Positions 27,153 through 36,972 of a DNA stretch of 64,000 bases are shown here, in pieces; position 1 is the first letter of the stretch; the number at the start of each line of letters is the position of its first letter. A program made the translations under genes and the position numbers. Where the stretch lies: assembly GCA_037189645.1 (NCBI GenBank), contig JBBCIY010000001.1:186001-250000 (forward strand), given 5' to 3'. The notes under the pieces are model-generated. The model worked only from the letters and a program-made list of their open reading frames with translations. It was not told the origin of the DNA and made no database searches. Source of the stretch: Taishania sp037189645. GTDB taxonomy: Bacteria; Bacteroidota; Bacteroidia; Flavobacteriales_D; Crocinitomicaceae.

Positions 27153-27534
27153 CACAAAAATATGATTGGGTTGGAAACAAAAATAAAGAATAAACGTGTT
27201 GAAAACCGTAACATTCAAATTTAAAAATGTTAGGTATTTATACCTGATTTTGTGTGAAAAGTGTGAATAAAGTGAGTAAAAATTATTTTTTTAAACCGAA
27301 TTGGCCTAATTTGCATAAAATATAACAATTAAGCACTACTTTATCATGTCAACTAAAACTACTATATCCACACCTGAATCAGCATACACAAATGTACATC
27401 CTCCGTAATTGCCGGTATCTGGATTTCATATTATAAATTATACTACGAAACAACAGGATCAGCTACTTTAAATTATTAACTACTTCTTCACACAAACCGA
27501 TTGCATCCGATCAGTTTGCTTAACACTTAAAATT
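27153..27534. other. Long intergenic region before the T9SS type-B operon
   Basis: About 380 bp, AT-rich. I see no gene I can support. The plus strand holds a possible 20-codon ORF at 27346-27408 (MSTKTTISTPESAYTNVHPP) without relatives in the window, and a shortened -7-like string TAATTTG near 27308. The region probably contains the operon promoter and a long 5' leader. Confidence 0.5.
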
Positions 27535-30500
27535 ATGGAAAATTCTAACAATAACTTTTTCAGATCTCAGGGAAATCTGGAAAAGAGGAAAAGAACACCA
27601 AAACTTTTACTACTTTCTCTGGCGGTCATATCACTTAACTTTTCAGGAAACACCCAGACCCAATACGCTACCTCGATTATTTCTGAGTCAAATGTCACCA
27701 GCTCTGCTCACAGCATCGATGCGAACCCGGCAACTTATTCAGAACTGGAAGCGGGAACAGGGATCATTATCGGGATAGGATCTTATTCATCCCATATAGA
27801 GATGCAGTTTCCGACAGTCGTGCCGGCCAACCAGACTTCCTACGTCCGTATCGAAACCGAAGATAACATCTTATCCAGTCTGCTGGGCGGGACATTGGGG
27901 AATTTACTGTCCGGCATCGTCGGCGTGGCTCTGATCGGAAACCAGGAATTCGGAGTAGAAGCCAAGAACGGAGCCACGGTGGTGCTCTCCGGGAACTCTA
28001 CCAACCCTGCCAGCTTTGCCGGTGAACGGTTAAAGGTCGTCATCGACCAGAATAACCACACTTACCTGGCGATCACACCCAACCAACCTTATCAGAGCAT
28101 CCGCATCAGCAATTTTGTGGGCAGTCTGATCGGATTGGGGATGAAGAAACATATGAAAGTCTGGGATCCTTACTACGTGGTGCAAAGTCCGAATTGCGCG
28201 ACCCCTTCATTTACTTCCTATGATGCAACAGGGATCACGTTGGAACTGCTGAACCTTGGAGGAGGAGTACATAATCTTGAACGGGCAATTGACGGAAACC
28301 TGTCTTCCCATTCAACATTATCGCTGGGTGTGGTAAGCGTTACTTCCAATATTACCCAACGTGCCTATTTCGAAGGCTTATCTCAGCCTACGGACGTTTT
28401 TGCCATCCGTTTGGGGATCGATCCCGCCTTGCTTGCAATAACACTCGGCCAGGGCATACGTATACGAACGCAGAACGGAGCTCAGATGGTTACAAATGAT
28501 GTCTTGCAGAACCTGCTCACTCCTGCCAATATCGCTGCATTGCAGAGCGGAAATCCTGTCACGATCATGGTTACTCCCAATGCTCCGGTGGACAGAGTAG
28601 TTGTGGAATTAAATGGTTTGCTGGGAGTCACGGTAAGCCAGTCCATGGAAATTTTTGAAGTCTACCGGATCTCCCAGGCTCCTGCGTTAAATGCCAGTAG
28701 CTCTGATACGACGATCTGTGAAGGAACAGCTGCGAACCTGATTGCAGATGCCATAAACCCTACAGATGAGATCAGGTGGTACACCTCCCTCACCGCAACA
28801 ACTCCGGTATCGACAGTACCGTCGGGTGGGACGTTTACTACAGGCTTACTTTATACCGATACCACTTTTTATGCGGCAGCAGCCGTTCCGGGATGTCCGA
28901 ATGAATCACCAAGGATCCCGGTAGATGTTGAAGTGATTCCAGGACCGGACCCTTCATTCATACTGACATCTGTATTACCGCAATATTGCGCAATAGATAG
29001 CGTATTGCTTACCGCCAGCAGTACCAACGGGGAATTTTTCCAATGGTACCTGGATTCGATTTCCGTAACCCCGGTCACTTCCGGCCAGCAGACAGGCAAT
29101 CACACATTCATTGTCAACAACGATTCCATCACGATCTACGGGCTGACCGTTGCCGATTCACCTTTTTCGGTCTATGTCTCCGTTCAGGATTCCGCAACAG
29201 GCTGCTGGAGTATTCCGGGAGATTATGCGGAAATAACGATCACCATCATCGATGAGCCTGCTCCTACCACCACTTCGGCAGAACAATCCTTTTGTGCGGG
29301 AGATGCGCCTACTATTCTGGATCTGCAAGTCAACGGAACGGTGAACTGGTACGATGCTCCGGTAGGAGGAACATTGATTGATCCTAATACATTGCTGCAG
29401 GATTCTGTCACTTATTATGCAGGCGCCATCGGTTCGCTGTGTGAATCTTCCGAAAGACTGGAAGTTCTTGTTGTGATCAATGATGAACCGGCACCAACGA
29501 CAACAGACCTACACCAGTATTTCTGTAATGAAGACAACCCTACGGTAGCGGATATCGCAGTGAATGGTACATCTGTGAACTGGTATGATGAAAATGGAAA
29601 TTTATTATCTCCGTCAGATAACCTGGTGCATGGAAACCATTATTACGCAACAACACAGGGCGGAGTATGTGAAAGTTCGGATACGTTGGTAGTCGAAATA
29701 TCTGTTTCCGATCTGCCGGCTCCGACAACGGCACAAACCACCCAGTCATTCTGTGAATCCAGCAATCCTGCGGTTTCAGATATCCAGACGACCGAATCAT
29801 CAGTTGTATGGTATGATGCAGCTGGTAACAGCCTGGATCCTGCTACACCATTGACCGACAGCACAACTTACTATGCGGCATTAACGAGTGCCAATTGTGA
29901 AAGTGTTGACAGGCTGGAGGTATTCGTAGTATTCGAGGATCCTTACAATATAACACTGGACGGAGCGATTGATGACGTCTGCCTGTATGATACGGTACAA
30001 TATTCGGTCAGCCCGGGAATGACAGGCTACCAGTGGACGGTATCGGGAGGGACGATCGTTTCAGGTGGAACTTCAACTGACAATACGGTTGTGGTTGTCT
30101 GGGAAGACACTACAGGTACTTCAATCGAAATTTCCTATACGAATACCGGAAGCTGCTTGATCCAGACGGAAAACCCGATCATTGTGAACACTGTCAGCTG
30201 CTCCGAACTGACGATCAATAAAACGGTCAGCAACCTTAATCCGATGATAGGCGAGCAAATTACGTTTACCATAACAGTTGGAAATACAGGGCAGGCAGGA
30301 GTGCCGGATATCATTGTCAATGAAGTGATCCAGGATGGCTTTACCTATGTATCGCATCAAGCCAGTACAGGAAGCTATAGCTTAAGTGATGGCGAATGGA
30401 CCATTCCTTACCTGGCAGGTGGACAGACTGCGGTTCTGACGATCACCGTTACGGTAAATCCTACCGGGAATTATACCAATGTAGCAACAATTGCTTCTGC

Positions 30501-30846
30501 CGGAGGTGGAGTAGTGATCGATCCGGGTGATAATTCTTCGGGGGTTGTTGTTGAGCCTGGATGCCTGAGTGTGTACAACCAGATATCTCCGAATGGTGAT
30601 GGAGTAAATGATTACCTCTACATCAATTGCATCGAACAGTATCCGGATAATTCAATCACCATTTACAACAGGTATGGCAACGTCGTTTATACGATGGATG
30701 GCTATCAGAATGACTGGAACGGAGTTGCGAATGTTGCCGGGGTATTTGGAAAAGGAGAACATCTTCCTGTTGGAACGTACTATTACCTGTTAAAGATCAA
30801 TGAAAAAGACATTGAGTCGACCGGGTGGATATACATTGTAAAATAA
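27535..30846 (+). CDS. Large T9SS type-B secreted surface protein with Ig-like repeats
   Basis: 1103 residues. After a 20-residue polar lead is a signal helix (KLLLLSLAVISLNFSG). A beta-rich N-terminal half contains two similar discoidin-like modules (SAHSIDANPATYSELEAG and HNLERAIDGNLSSHSTLSLG). An Ig-like region at about 390-570 precedes three 80-residue repeats (573-801; 29250-29938), each APTTT ... FC ... VNWYD ... TYYA ... CES ... RLEV. A PKD-like segment, a DUF11 domain (890-1000; TINKTVSNLNPMIGEQITFT) and the gliding-motility C-terminal domain (1011-1103; SPNGDGVNDYLYI, FNRYGN-like IYNRYGNVVY) follow. It is exported by T9SS and attached or released at the surface; adhesion is an inference. 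porP/sprF and an OmpA gene follow. Confidence 0.9.
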   Translation: MENSNNNFFRSQGNLEKRKRTPKLLLLSLAVISLNFSGNTQTQYATSIISESNVTSSAHSIDANPATYSELEAGTGIIIGIGSYSSHIEMQFPTVVPANQTSYVRIETEDNILSSLLGGTLGNLLSGIVGVALIGNQEFGVEAKNGATVVLSGNSTNPASFAGERLKVVIDQNNHTYLAITPNQPYQSIRISNFVGSLIGLGMKKHMKVWDPYYVVQSPNCATPSFTSYDATGITLELLNLGGGVHNLERAIDGNLSSHSTLSLGVVSVTSNITQRAYFEGLSQPTDVFAIRLGIDPALLAITLGQGIRIRTQNGAQMVTNDVLQNLLTPANIAALQSGNPVTIMVTPNAPVDRVVVELNGLLGVTVSQSMEIFEVYRISQAPALNASSSDTTICEGTAANLIADAINPTDEIRWYTSLTATTPVSTVPSGGTFTTGLLYTDTTFYAAAAVPGCPNESPRIPVDVEVIPGPDPSFILTSVLPQYCAIDSVLLTASSTNGEFFQWYLDSISVTPVTSGQQTGNHTFIVNNDSITIYGLTVADSPFSVYVSVQDSATGCWSIPGDYAEITITIIDEPAPTTTSAEQSFCAGDAPTILDLQVNGTVNWYDAPVGGTLIDPNTLLQDSVTYYAGAIGSLCESSERLEVLVVINDEPAPTTTDLHQYFCNEDNPTVADIAVNGTSVNWYDENGNLLSPSDNLVHGNHYYATTQGGVCESSDTLVVEISVSDLPAPTTAQTTQSFCESSNPAVSDIQTTESSVVWYDAAGNSLDPATPLTDSTTYYAALTSANCESVDRLEVFVVFEDPYNITLDGAIDDVCLYDTVQYSVSPGMTGYQWTVSGGTIVSGGTSTDNTVVVVWEDTTGTSIEISYTNTGSCLIQTENPIIVNTVSCSELTINKTVSNLNPMIGEQITFTITVGNTGQAGVPDIIVNEVIQDGFTYVSHQASTGSYSLSDGEWTIPYLAGGQTAVLTITVTVNPTGNYTNVATIASAGGGVVIDPGDNSSGVVVEPGCLSVYNQISPNGDGVNDYLYINCIEQYPDNSITIYNRYGNVVYTMDGYQNDWNGVANVAGVFGKGEHLPVGTYYYLLKINEKDIESTGWIYIVK
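29250..29938 (+). repeat. Three in-frame Ig-like repeats of about 230 bp
   Basis: Units begin near 29253, 29484 and 29714. Each encodes about 77 residues with the pattern APTTT, FC, NWYD or VWYD, TYYA and CES, RLEV. The nucleotide sequences have diverged enough that they are ancient internal duplications, not recent ones. Confidence 0.75.
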
Positions 30847-30870
30847 CTACTAACTAAACACGACTTTGTT

Positions 30871-31797
30871 ATGAAAAACCAGGCATTTAAAAAGGCAGTT
30901 TTGGTTGCATGCTCTACCATGTTCGTTTTCATGGTAAACGCGCAGCAGCAAGTACATTTTACTCAGTATATGTACAACACGATGATGGTCAATCCGGGTT
31001 ATACCGGTACAGGCGGAAAGCTGGAAGCACTGTTCATACACCGCTCACAGTGGGTAGGTATGGACGGAGCTCCTCACACTCAGAATTTTGGAGTAAGCGG
31101 TGCGATCGGGAAAGTTGTCGGACTGGGGCTGAACTTCACCAATGACCGGATAGGACCTTCGAATCATACGGCTGTAACAGCATCCGTAGCAGCTAAAATA
31201 CCGCTTTCCCAGAGAATCAATCTTTCACTGGGGATGAATGGAGGTATGGACGTTGTCAATGTCGACTGGTCCAAAGGGCAGGTTCAGACAGACAATGATG
31301 CAGCGATGATGAACAATATCCGGAACCGTGTCCGACCGGTTGTCGGAGCAGGTGTCTACCTGTATGCGGATAACTGGTATTTCGGGTTGTCTTCACCAAC
31401 ATTCATTCAAAAGGACACGTATGGTGAGTGGGGAGAGGCTGAGATCAATCCGAGGGTTCACTGGTACGCGATCGCCGGGTATGTTTTCCACATAGGCGAT
31501 CATGTGAAGCTAAAGCCTGCCGTTATGGCTAAAATGGTCAAAGGCGCACCTGTTACGGCAGATGTTTCACTGAATACCCTGATCAAGGACCAGTTTACGG
31601 TCGGGCTGGGATACCGTTATCATGATGCGCTGGCAATTTTGCTGGGATACACAATTAAAAACGCGTTTTTTATCGGTTATTCGTATGATATCAACCTCAC
31701 AGAGTTGAGAGGGCATCATTCCGGTTCTCACGATATCATCCTGAAGTATAGTCTTTGGGAGAAACAGGTTGCCGCACGATCACCACGATTTTTTTAA
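30871..31797 (+). CDS. PorP/SprF family outer membrane protein
   Basis: 308 residues with signal peptide ending VNAQQ, then QVHFTQYMYNTMMVNPGYTG, the signature opening of PorP/SprF. The rest alternates strands of an outer-membrane barrel of about 14 strands (GLGLNFTNDRIGPSNH, FTVGLGYRYHDALAILLGY) and ends HDIILKYSLW. SprF-like proteins are needed for export or anchoring of proteins with type-B C-terminal domains and are typically encoded directly after them, exactly as here (24 nt gap). Its client is therefore very likely the preceding 1103-residue protein. A PorE-like gene follows after 21 nt. Confidence 0.93.
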   Translation: MKNQAFKKAVLVACSTMFVFMVNAQQQVHFTQYMYNTMMVNPGYTGTGGKLEALFIHRSQWVGMDGAPHTQNFGVSGAIGKVVGLGLNFTNDRIGPSNHTAVTASVAAKIPLSQRINLSLGMNGGMDVVNVDWSKGQVQTDNDAAMMNNIRNRVRPVVGAGVYLYADNWYFGLSSPTFIQKDTYGEWGEAEINPRVHWYAIAGYVFHIGDHVKLKPAVMAKMVKGAPVTADVSLNTLIKDQFTVGLGYRYHDALAILLGYTIKNAFFIGYSYDINLTELRGHHSGSHDIILKYSLWEKQVAARSPRFF

Positions 31798-31818
31798 CGA
31801 ATATAAAATAAAGGAACT

Positions 31819-33720
31819 ATGAGAACATTATTCATTCTATTGTGTATTCCGTTCATTGGCTTGTCACAGGGAATAAGAGAAGCTGACAGGCATTATGCGA
31901 TGCTTGATTATTCCAAAGCCATACACGGATATGAAAAATACATGGCGAAGTCAAAGAGCAATGATGTGAACATCGATGTCATTACGAACCTTGCCAACAG
32001 CCATTACTTTATCCGGGAATATGAAAAGGCGAGAGGGTATTATTTTCAACTGTATTCCATACAAGGGAATAATATGGATGAGCAGCTGTTTATCCGTTTG
32101 ATCAGCACGTTAAGGAATGCAGGTGATTACGAGAGGGCTGATGAGCTGTTTCATTCTTACTATGCAGCTAATGCGCAGCGGATCAAAGCCTACAACTACC
32201 AGAAAAGAAAGCTGGATTCTCTTGAAACGGAATACAATACCATTGTAAATATGGCGATCAATTCCAGTGAGTCAGACTTTGGGGTAACGGTTTATGATAA
32301 AGAGATCATTTTTTCTTCTGCAAGGGCGGAAGAAGGAAAATCCACCTCAGAAGCTTCTTTTCTGAACCTGTACAAAGCGATCCGGAATCCCAACAGTGGG
32401 CAGCTGAGCAATCCGCAGAAGTTCCTGACAAATCTGAATTCTGCTTTCAATGATGCGACACTGACATTCAGCAAAGATAAAAGCATCGTTTTCTTCTCCA
32501 GGAATTTCCTTACGAAGAAAGAAAAGCTGGACGCGTCTCATGGAGAGATTTCGAATGTTATGATTATGAAAGGGCGCATCCAGGGGAATGAGCTGGTGGA
32601 CATTACTCCATTGAACTTCAATAGCAAGAAATACAACTGCTCGCATCCGTTTGTAAGTCCTGACGGAAAACTCTTGTTCTTTGTTTCGGACATGCCGGGC
32701 GGATATGGAAAAAGTGATATTTACGTAGCGGATCTGTATAATGACGGCAGCACCGGGGAACCTGTTAATCTTGGGCCGATGATCAATACGCCGGGAACGG
32801 AGATGTTTCCCAGCATGTCAGGCGATACCCTGTTTTTCTCATCCAATTTTCACTATGGTTTAGGCGGGCTGGATATTTTTTACGCTAAAATGGGAGGTAA
32901 AACGAATTTTTCCATCCCGGAAAACCTGGGAGCACCGGTCAACAGCAATGCCGATGATTTTTCCTTTGTAAGACTGGACAACAGAACCGGCTATTTCAGT
33001 TCTGACAGGAAAGGAGGAAAAGGGAGCGATGATCTGTACTGGTTCGATATGGTGGAATTGGCCAGGTTCATTGAGTACAGCGGACTGGTACTGACGAAAG
33101 GGGATGACACACCTATTCCGCATACGAAAATCCAGGTATTTGACGCATTCAATGAGCTGGTTACAGAATTCCAGTCAGATGACCAGGGAAAATACGATGT
33201 GGCATTGCCATGTAATTCGCAGTTAAAGCTTGTTTACAGCAAACCGGACTACAGTACGGAATCCGTGCATGTCGCAACGCCGGAAAAGGCGGGAGATTCC
33301 CCGGGTAATGATGTGCGGCTGACCAGCTTTTCTTCTTTGGTCGAGAAAGATGGGGAAATGGAGAAAATCAAAGTTGACCCGATCTATTTTGAATACAGTA
33401 AATGGGATGTTACACCTCAGGCAGAGGTTGAATTAAGTAAGATCCTGTTTGCGATGCAGACGTTTCCGAATCTAAAGATCAAGATCGAATCTCACACCGA
33501 TTCAAGAGGTTCGGACAGCTATAACCTGAAGCTTTCCGACAACAGGGCCAAATCCACAATGGCTTACCTGATTTCAAAAGGAATCGATCCGTCACGCATT
33601 GAAAGTGCGACAGGATATGGTGAAACACGTTTAAAGAATAAATGTAAAAACGGAGTAAAATGCAGCGAGGACGAACATTTTATAAACAGGAGATCCGATT
33701 TTATCGTGATCAGCAAATGA
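31819..33720 (+). CDS. PorE-like OmpA-family protein (TPR, PD40, CRD, OmpA)
   Basis: 633 residues. Signal peptide MRTLFILLCIPFIGLSQ; TPR-like helices (about 20-130: YSKAIHGYEKYM, YEKARGYYFQLY); a PD40 beta-propeller (140-415: CSHPFVSPDGKLLFFVSD, LFFSSNFHYGLGGLDIF, GYFSSDRKGGKGSDDLY); a carboxypeptidase-regulatory-like module (about 420-490); and a C-terminal OmpA domain (520-633: IESHTDSRGSDSYNLKLSDNRA) that binds peptidoglycan. The same order is found in PorE of the T9SS. It lacks a lipobox. It is the third gene of the operon and a terminator follows at 33757, so it likely anchors this secretion module to the cell wall. Confidence 0.9.
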   Translation: MRTLFILLCIPFIGLSQGIREADRHYAMLDYSKAIHGYEKYMAKSKSNDVNIDVITNLANSHYFIREYEKARGYYFQLYSIQGNNMDEQLFIRLISTLRNAGDYERADELFHSYYAANAQRIKAYNYQKRKLDSLETEYNTIVNMAINSSESDFGVTVYDKEIIFSSARAEEGKSTSEASFLNLYKAIRNPNSGQLSNPQKFLTNLNSAFNDATLTFSKDKSIVFFSRNFLTKKEKLDASHGEISNVMIMKGRIQGNELVDITPLNFNSKKYNCSHPFVSPDGKLLFFVSDMPGGYGKSDIYVADLYNDGSTGEPVNLGPMINTPGTEMFPSMSGDTLFFSSNFHYGLGGLDIFYAKMGGKTNFSIPENLGAPVNSNADDFSFVRLDNRTGYFSSDRKGGKGSDDLYWFDMVELARFIEYSGLVLTKGDDTPIPHTKIQVFDAFNELVTEFQSDDQGKYDVALPCNSQLKLVYSKPDYSTESVHVATPEKAGDSPGNDVRLTSFSSLVEKDGEMEKIKVDPIYFEYSKWDVTPQAEVELSKILFAMQTFPNLKIKIESHTDSRGSDSYNLKLSDNRAKSTMAYLISKGIDPSRIESATGYGETRLKNKCKNGVKCSEDEHFINRRSDFIVISK

Positions 33721-33756
33721 TAAATATTTAAAAGGTGAATAGTGGTTAGGTAGTGG

Positions 33757-33799
33757 AAAGGTATGGAGTTGTGCTTTGTCATGTATTCCATACCTTTTT
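33757..33799. terminator. Bidirectional terminator between convergent genes
   Basis: AAAGGTATGGA (33757-33767) pairs with TCCATACCTTT (33787-33797) and is followed by T residues on the plus strand, with A residues on the other side. It separates the PorE-like gene from the DUF1697 gene. Confidence 0.75.
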
Positions 33800-33804
33800 C
33801 TGTT

Positions 33805-34365
33805 TTATTTTTCTGAATGATCTGCTGTTTTTTCGGCAATACGGAGCAACTCATTCACGGTTCTCCAGTTTCGGGTAGTCGCTGTTACACTCAGTTTCGA
33901 TTCGATAAAAGTATTGGTCAGCCTGGTTTTTCCATACCCGTTTGGGCAATACAGGTAAACGGCTTCATCTGAAAAGGCAATTGCTTCCCCTTCGGATTTT
34001 TTGGCTTCGATCACTGAAACAGCATCCTGCTCCGGTTTTTCCGAAAGAAAGGTAACGTGAAAAAAACCGGGATCTTTTTCCTGTTTCAGGAACGGGTTAT
34101 TTTCAATAATGCGTTTTAATGTGCTTGTGGAGAGTACGATCACCGGGACTTCGAACCCGAAATCCGTTTTGATCAACCGGGTAATTTCCTGCTCTAATTC
34201 TCCGGTGTGGACGGAATCGCTCTGAAAAACGATGTTACCGCTTTGGACGTATGACTGGACAGAGGAAAAACCCGCATTTTCATAGGTTGTTCTCAATGCT
34301 TCCATTTTGATGAGATGTTTGCCGCTGACATTGATTCCGCGGAGGATAGAAATGTATGTGCTCAT
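33805..34365 (-). CDS. DUF1697 family protein
   Basis: 186 residues, cytosolic. The N-terminus STYISILRGINVSGKHLIKM is the typical opening of DUF1697, and SYVQSGNIVFQSD and TTRNWRTVNELL are the other conserved blocks. The fold of the family is known from structures but no reaction has been assigned. It is the last gene of the arginase-argS-oxidoreductase run, 89 nt after the oxidoreductase gene, and it ends at a bidirectional terminator. Confidence 0.88.
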   Translation of the reverse strand: MSTYISILRGINVSGKHLIKMEALRTTYENAGFSSVQSYVQSGNIVFQSDSVHTGELEQEITRLIKTDFGFEVPVIVLSTSTLKRIIENNPFLKQEKDPGFFHVTFLSEKPEQDAVSVIEAKKSEGEAIAFSDEAVYLYCPNGYGKTRLTNTFIESKLSVTATTRNWRTVNELLRIAEKTADHSEK

Positions 34366-34454
34366 GATTTTCCTTTTCTCAGCCAGCCCGGAAATGTTTA
34401 TTTCCCATTTTCACTCTGGCTGCTGTTCATTTTTGATGCAAAGTCGGGTAGGTA

Positions 34455-35036
34455 TCAGTTTCCTGATCTTCCCAGTCGTTCAATCTTTACGAGCCATTTT
34501 TCCCGGTAGGTATCTTTTGAGAGCCTGACGGGACCGATCGCTGTGACTTTTACGGGTTTTATTCCGCAGAAATTCAGCGTTGTTTTTTTCATGGCATTGT
34601 GGCTGGGCTGGCGGTAGATCAGCCGGTAATACCACTGCGGCTGGTCCATTGTAGAAATGATCCGCGCGGATTTATTGGTCAGGTATTTATCCCACCACAC
34701 CGAGTTTTCCCGTTTTTTGAAAGCAAACCCGGGTAAAAACACCCGGTCAATGAACCCTTTCAGGATAGCGGGAACGGAACCCCACCACACAGGATAAATG
34801 AAAACCAGGTGGTCTGCCCACGTGATCTTTTCCTGCGCGTCGAGCAAATCCGGTTCCAGCTCAGTCCGTTTCCGGTATCCGAACTGCAGATTGGGGTTGA
34901 AGTTCAAATCCCGGATAATGATTTCCCGGACCTGGTGCCCTGCCGAAAGAGCTCCTTTTTTATAGGAATCGTAAATGGCAAAGTTAAAGCTGTCACTATC
35001 AGGATGCCCGTTGATGATCAAAATGTTCTTTGCCAT
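34455..35036 (-). CDS. NAD(P)H-dependent flavodoxin-fold oxidoreductase
   Basis: 193 residues of the Flavodoxin_2 family (NQO1/MdaB/KefF-like). The FMN/FAD phosphate loop is NILIINGHPDSDSFN, and DHLVFIYPVWWGSVPAILKG with FIDRVFLPGFAF is the flavin- and substrate-binding signature. Such enzymes reduce quinones or other electrophiles by two electrons. It lies 20 nt downstream of argS on the same strand. No efflux partner is adjacent, so a specific role cannot be stated. Confidence 0.88.
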   Translation of the reverse strand: MAKNILIINGHPDSDSFNFAIYDSYKKGALSAGHQVREIIIRDLNFNPNLQFGYRKRTELEPDLLDAQEKITWADHLVFIYPVWWGSVPAILKGFIDRVFLPGFAFKKRENSVWWDKYLTNKSARIISTMDQPQWYYRLIYRQPSHNAMKKTTLNFCGIKPVKVTAIGPVRLSKDTYREKWLVKIERLGRSGN

Positions 35037-35056
35037 GTGTGATTGTGTTAATGTAT

Positions 35057-36955
35057 TTACATCCTGTTCGGAACGTCAATTCCCAGCAAACGCATTGCTG
35101 TTTTGATCACTTTGGCAACATTTGCGCTCAGGATCAGGCGGAATGCTTTCAGGTTTTCATCCGGTTCGTTTAAGATGTTCACCGACTGGTAGAAGTGGTT
35201 GTACAATTTTACCAGCTCAAACGTATAATTCGCGACGATGGCCGGAGAATATTCTTTTCCTGCTTCCGCGATGACAGACGGGAACTCTGTCAGCTGCTTG
35301 ATGATCTCCTTTTCAACTTCATTGATTTCAATGGAGTGGATTTCTTTTAAACCGGTTCCTGCTTTTGCCAGTAATGACTGGATTCTCGCGTGTGCGTATT
35401 GAATGAACGGAGCTGTATTTCCATTCAATTCAATGGATTCTGCCGGGTTGAATTTCATGCGTTTTTTCGGATCTACTTTCAGCAGGAAGTATTTCAGTCC
35501 TCCCAGGCCGATCATTTTGCACAGGTTTTCCAGCTCATCGGAAGAAAGCCCTTCGATGTGCCCGCGTTCCCTGGTCATTTCAGCAGCACTTTCCACTACT
35601 TCTGCCATCAGGTCATCGGCATCGACGACGGTGCCTTCCCGGGACTTCATCTTACCTTCCGGCAGGTCAACCATCCCGTAAGACAAATGGAAACAGTTTT
35701 TCGCCCAGGAATAACCCAGCTTTTCAAGGATCAGGAACAGAACCCTGAAATGATAATCCTGCTCATTCCCGACAGTGTAAACAATTCCGCTCAGGTCAGG
35801 GTAATCGTTGAAACGGTCAACAGCCGTACCCATGTCCTGTGTCATATAAACAGCAGTTCCGTCTGAACGGAGGACCAGTTTTTCATCCAGTCCGTCAGCG
35901 GTCAGGTCGATCCAGACAGAACCGTCTTCTTTTTTAAAGAATATTCCTTTGCTGAGTCCCTCCATTACGATGTCCTTACCCAGCAGGAATGTGTCGGATT
36001 CATAATACAGCTTGTCAAAATCAACACCCATTTTTTTGTAGGTAACTGCAAAACCGTCGTACACCCAATTGTTCATTGTTGTCCACAACAGGTACACCTG
36101 CGGGTCGCGTGCTTCCCATTTTACAAGCATTTCTTTTGCTTCGCGCAGAAGTGTCGTTTGATTTTTCGCCAGATCTTTGATTTTATCATCAATTCCTTTT
36201 GCCGCTTTCTCATCTTTACCTGCTTTAGCTTCGGTCAAGCGGATGAATTCCTCCCGGATTCCGGAAGGGTAATCGTCAAAATTCCCGTTTTCCCACTCAG
36301 CGATGATTTCTTTGGCTTCTGTATTGAAATGTTTGTCAAATTCAACGTAGTATTTTCCAACAAGCTTATCTCCCTTCAATCCTGTATTCTGGGGCGTTTC
36401 CCGTTCTCCCTTGTCGTTTACCGGGGAAAATTTTTCCCATGCGAGCATGCTTTTGCAAATGTGGATCCCGCGGTCATTGATGATCTGTGTTTTCACCACT
36501 TTATGACCGTTGGCCTTTAATATTTCCGCAACGGAATAACCCAGGAAGTTGTTTCTCAGGTGGCCTAAGTGCAAAGGCTTATTGGTATTCGGGGAAGAAT
36601 ATTCCACCATGACAGTAGGTTTTGAATCAGCCGCAGCCAGTCCAAACGCGTCATCGGCATGCATGCTTTTCAGCTCATTGATCCAGAAATCATCCGAGAT
36701 AACCAGGTTGAGGAATCCTCCTACGACTTCGAATTCCCCGATCGCAGGAACTTCTTTGGTCAAAAAATCCCCGATTTTAGTTCCGGCTTCAGCAGGATTA
36801 CAGCGCAGCAATTTTACGAATGGAAAAGTAACCAGGGTCAGGTCTCCTTTTACATCTTTCCTTGTTTTTTGAAACTGGATCAGGTGTCCGTCAACCGCTG
36901 TGCCGAATAATGCTTCGGAATTTTCTAAGATCTTTGATTTGATAAGGTGTTCCAT
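35057..36955 (-). CDS. argS: Arginyl-tRNA synthetase
   Basis: 632 residues. It charges tRNA-Arg. Seen: an N-terminal additional domain (about 1-110), the class I HIGH motif as HLGH in NTNKPLHLGHLRNN, the arginine-recognition region, a KMSKS-like loop GKMKSREGTVVDADD, and the all-helical C-terminal anticodon domain (APFIQYAHARIQSLL, FYQSVNIL) ending in the usual hydrophobic-Pro-Asn-Arg-Met. A Lys-rich insertion near residues 220-275 (GKDEKAAKGIDDKIKDLAK) is typical of Bacteroidota ArgS. It follows the arginase gene by 17 nt, so arginine charging and arginine breakdown share a transcript. Confidence 0.96.
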   Translation of the reverse strand: MEHLIKSKILENSEALFGTAVDGHLIQFQKTRKDVKGDLTLVTFPFVKLLRCNPAEAGTKIGDFLTKEVPAIGEFEVVGGFLNLVISDDFWINELKSMHADDAFGLAAADSKPTVMVEYSSPNTNKPLHLGHLRNNFLGYSVAEILKANGHKVVKTQIINDRGIHICKSMLAWEKFSPVNDKGERETPQNTGLKGDKLVGKYYVEFDKHFNTEAKEIIAEWENGNFDDYPSGIREEFIRLTEAKAGKDEKAAKGIDDKIKDLAKNQTTLLREAKEMLVKWEARDPQVYLLWTTMNNWVYDGFAVTYKKMGVDFDKLYYESDTFLLGKDIVMEGLSKGIFFKKEDGSVWIDLTADGLDEKLVLRSDGTAVYMTQDMGTAVDRFNDYPDLSGIVYTVGNEQDYHFRVLFLILEKLGYSWAKNCFHLSYGMVDLPEGKMKSREGTVVDADDLMAEVVESAAEMTRERGHIEGLSSDELENLCKMIGLGGLKYFLLKVDPKKRMKFNPAESIELNGNTAPFIQYAHARIQSLLAKAGTGLKEIHSIEINEVEKEIIKQLTEFPSVIAEAGKEYSPAIVANYTFELVKLYNHFYQSVNILNEPDENLKAFRLILSANVAKVIKTAMRLLGIDVPNRM

Positions 36956-36972
36956 CGGATTGTATGCTGTAT

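Noticed and set aside
27346..27408. 20-codon ORF in the gap before the T9SS type-B gene
   Set aside because: Too short to support without conservation data, and no start signal; may be part of the leader.
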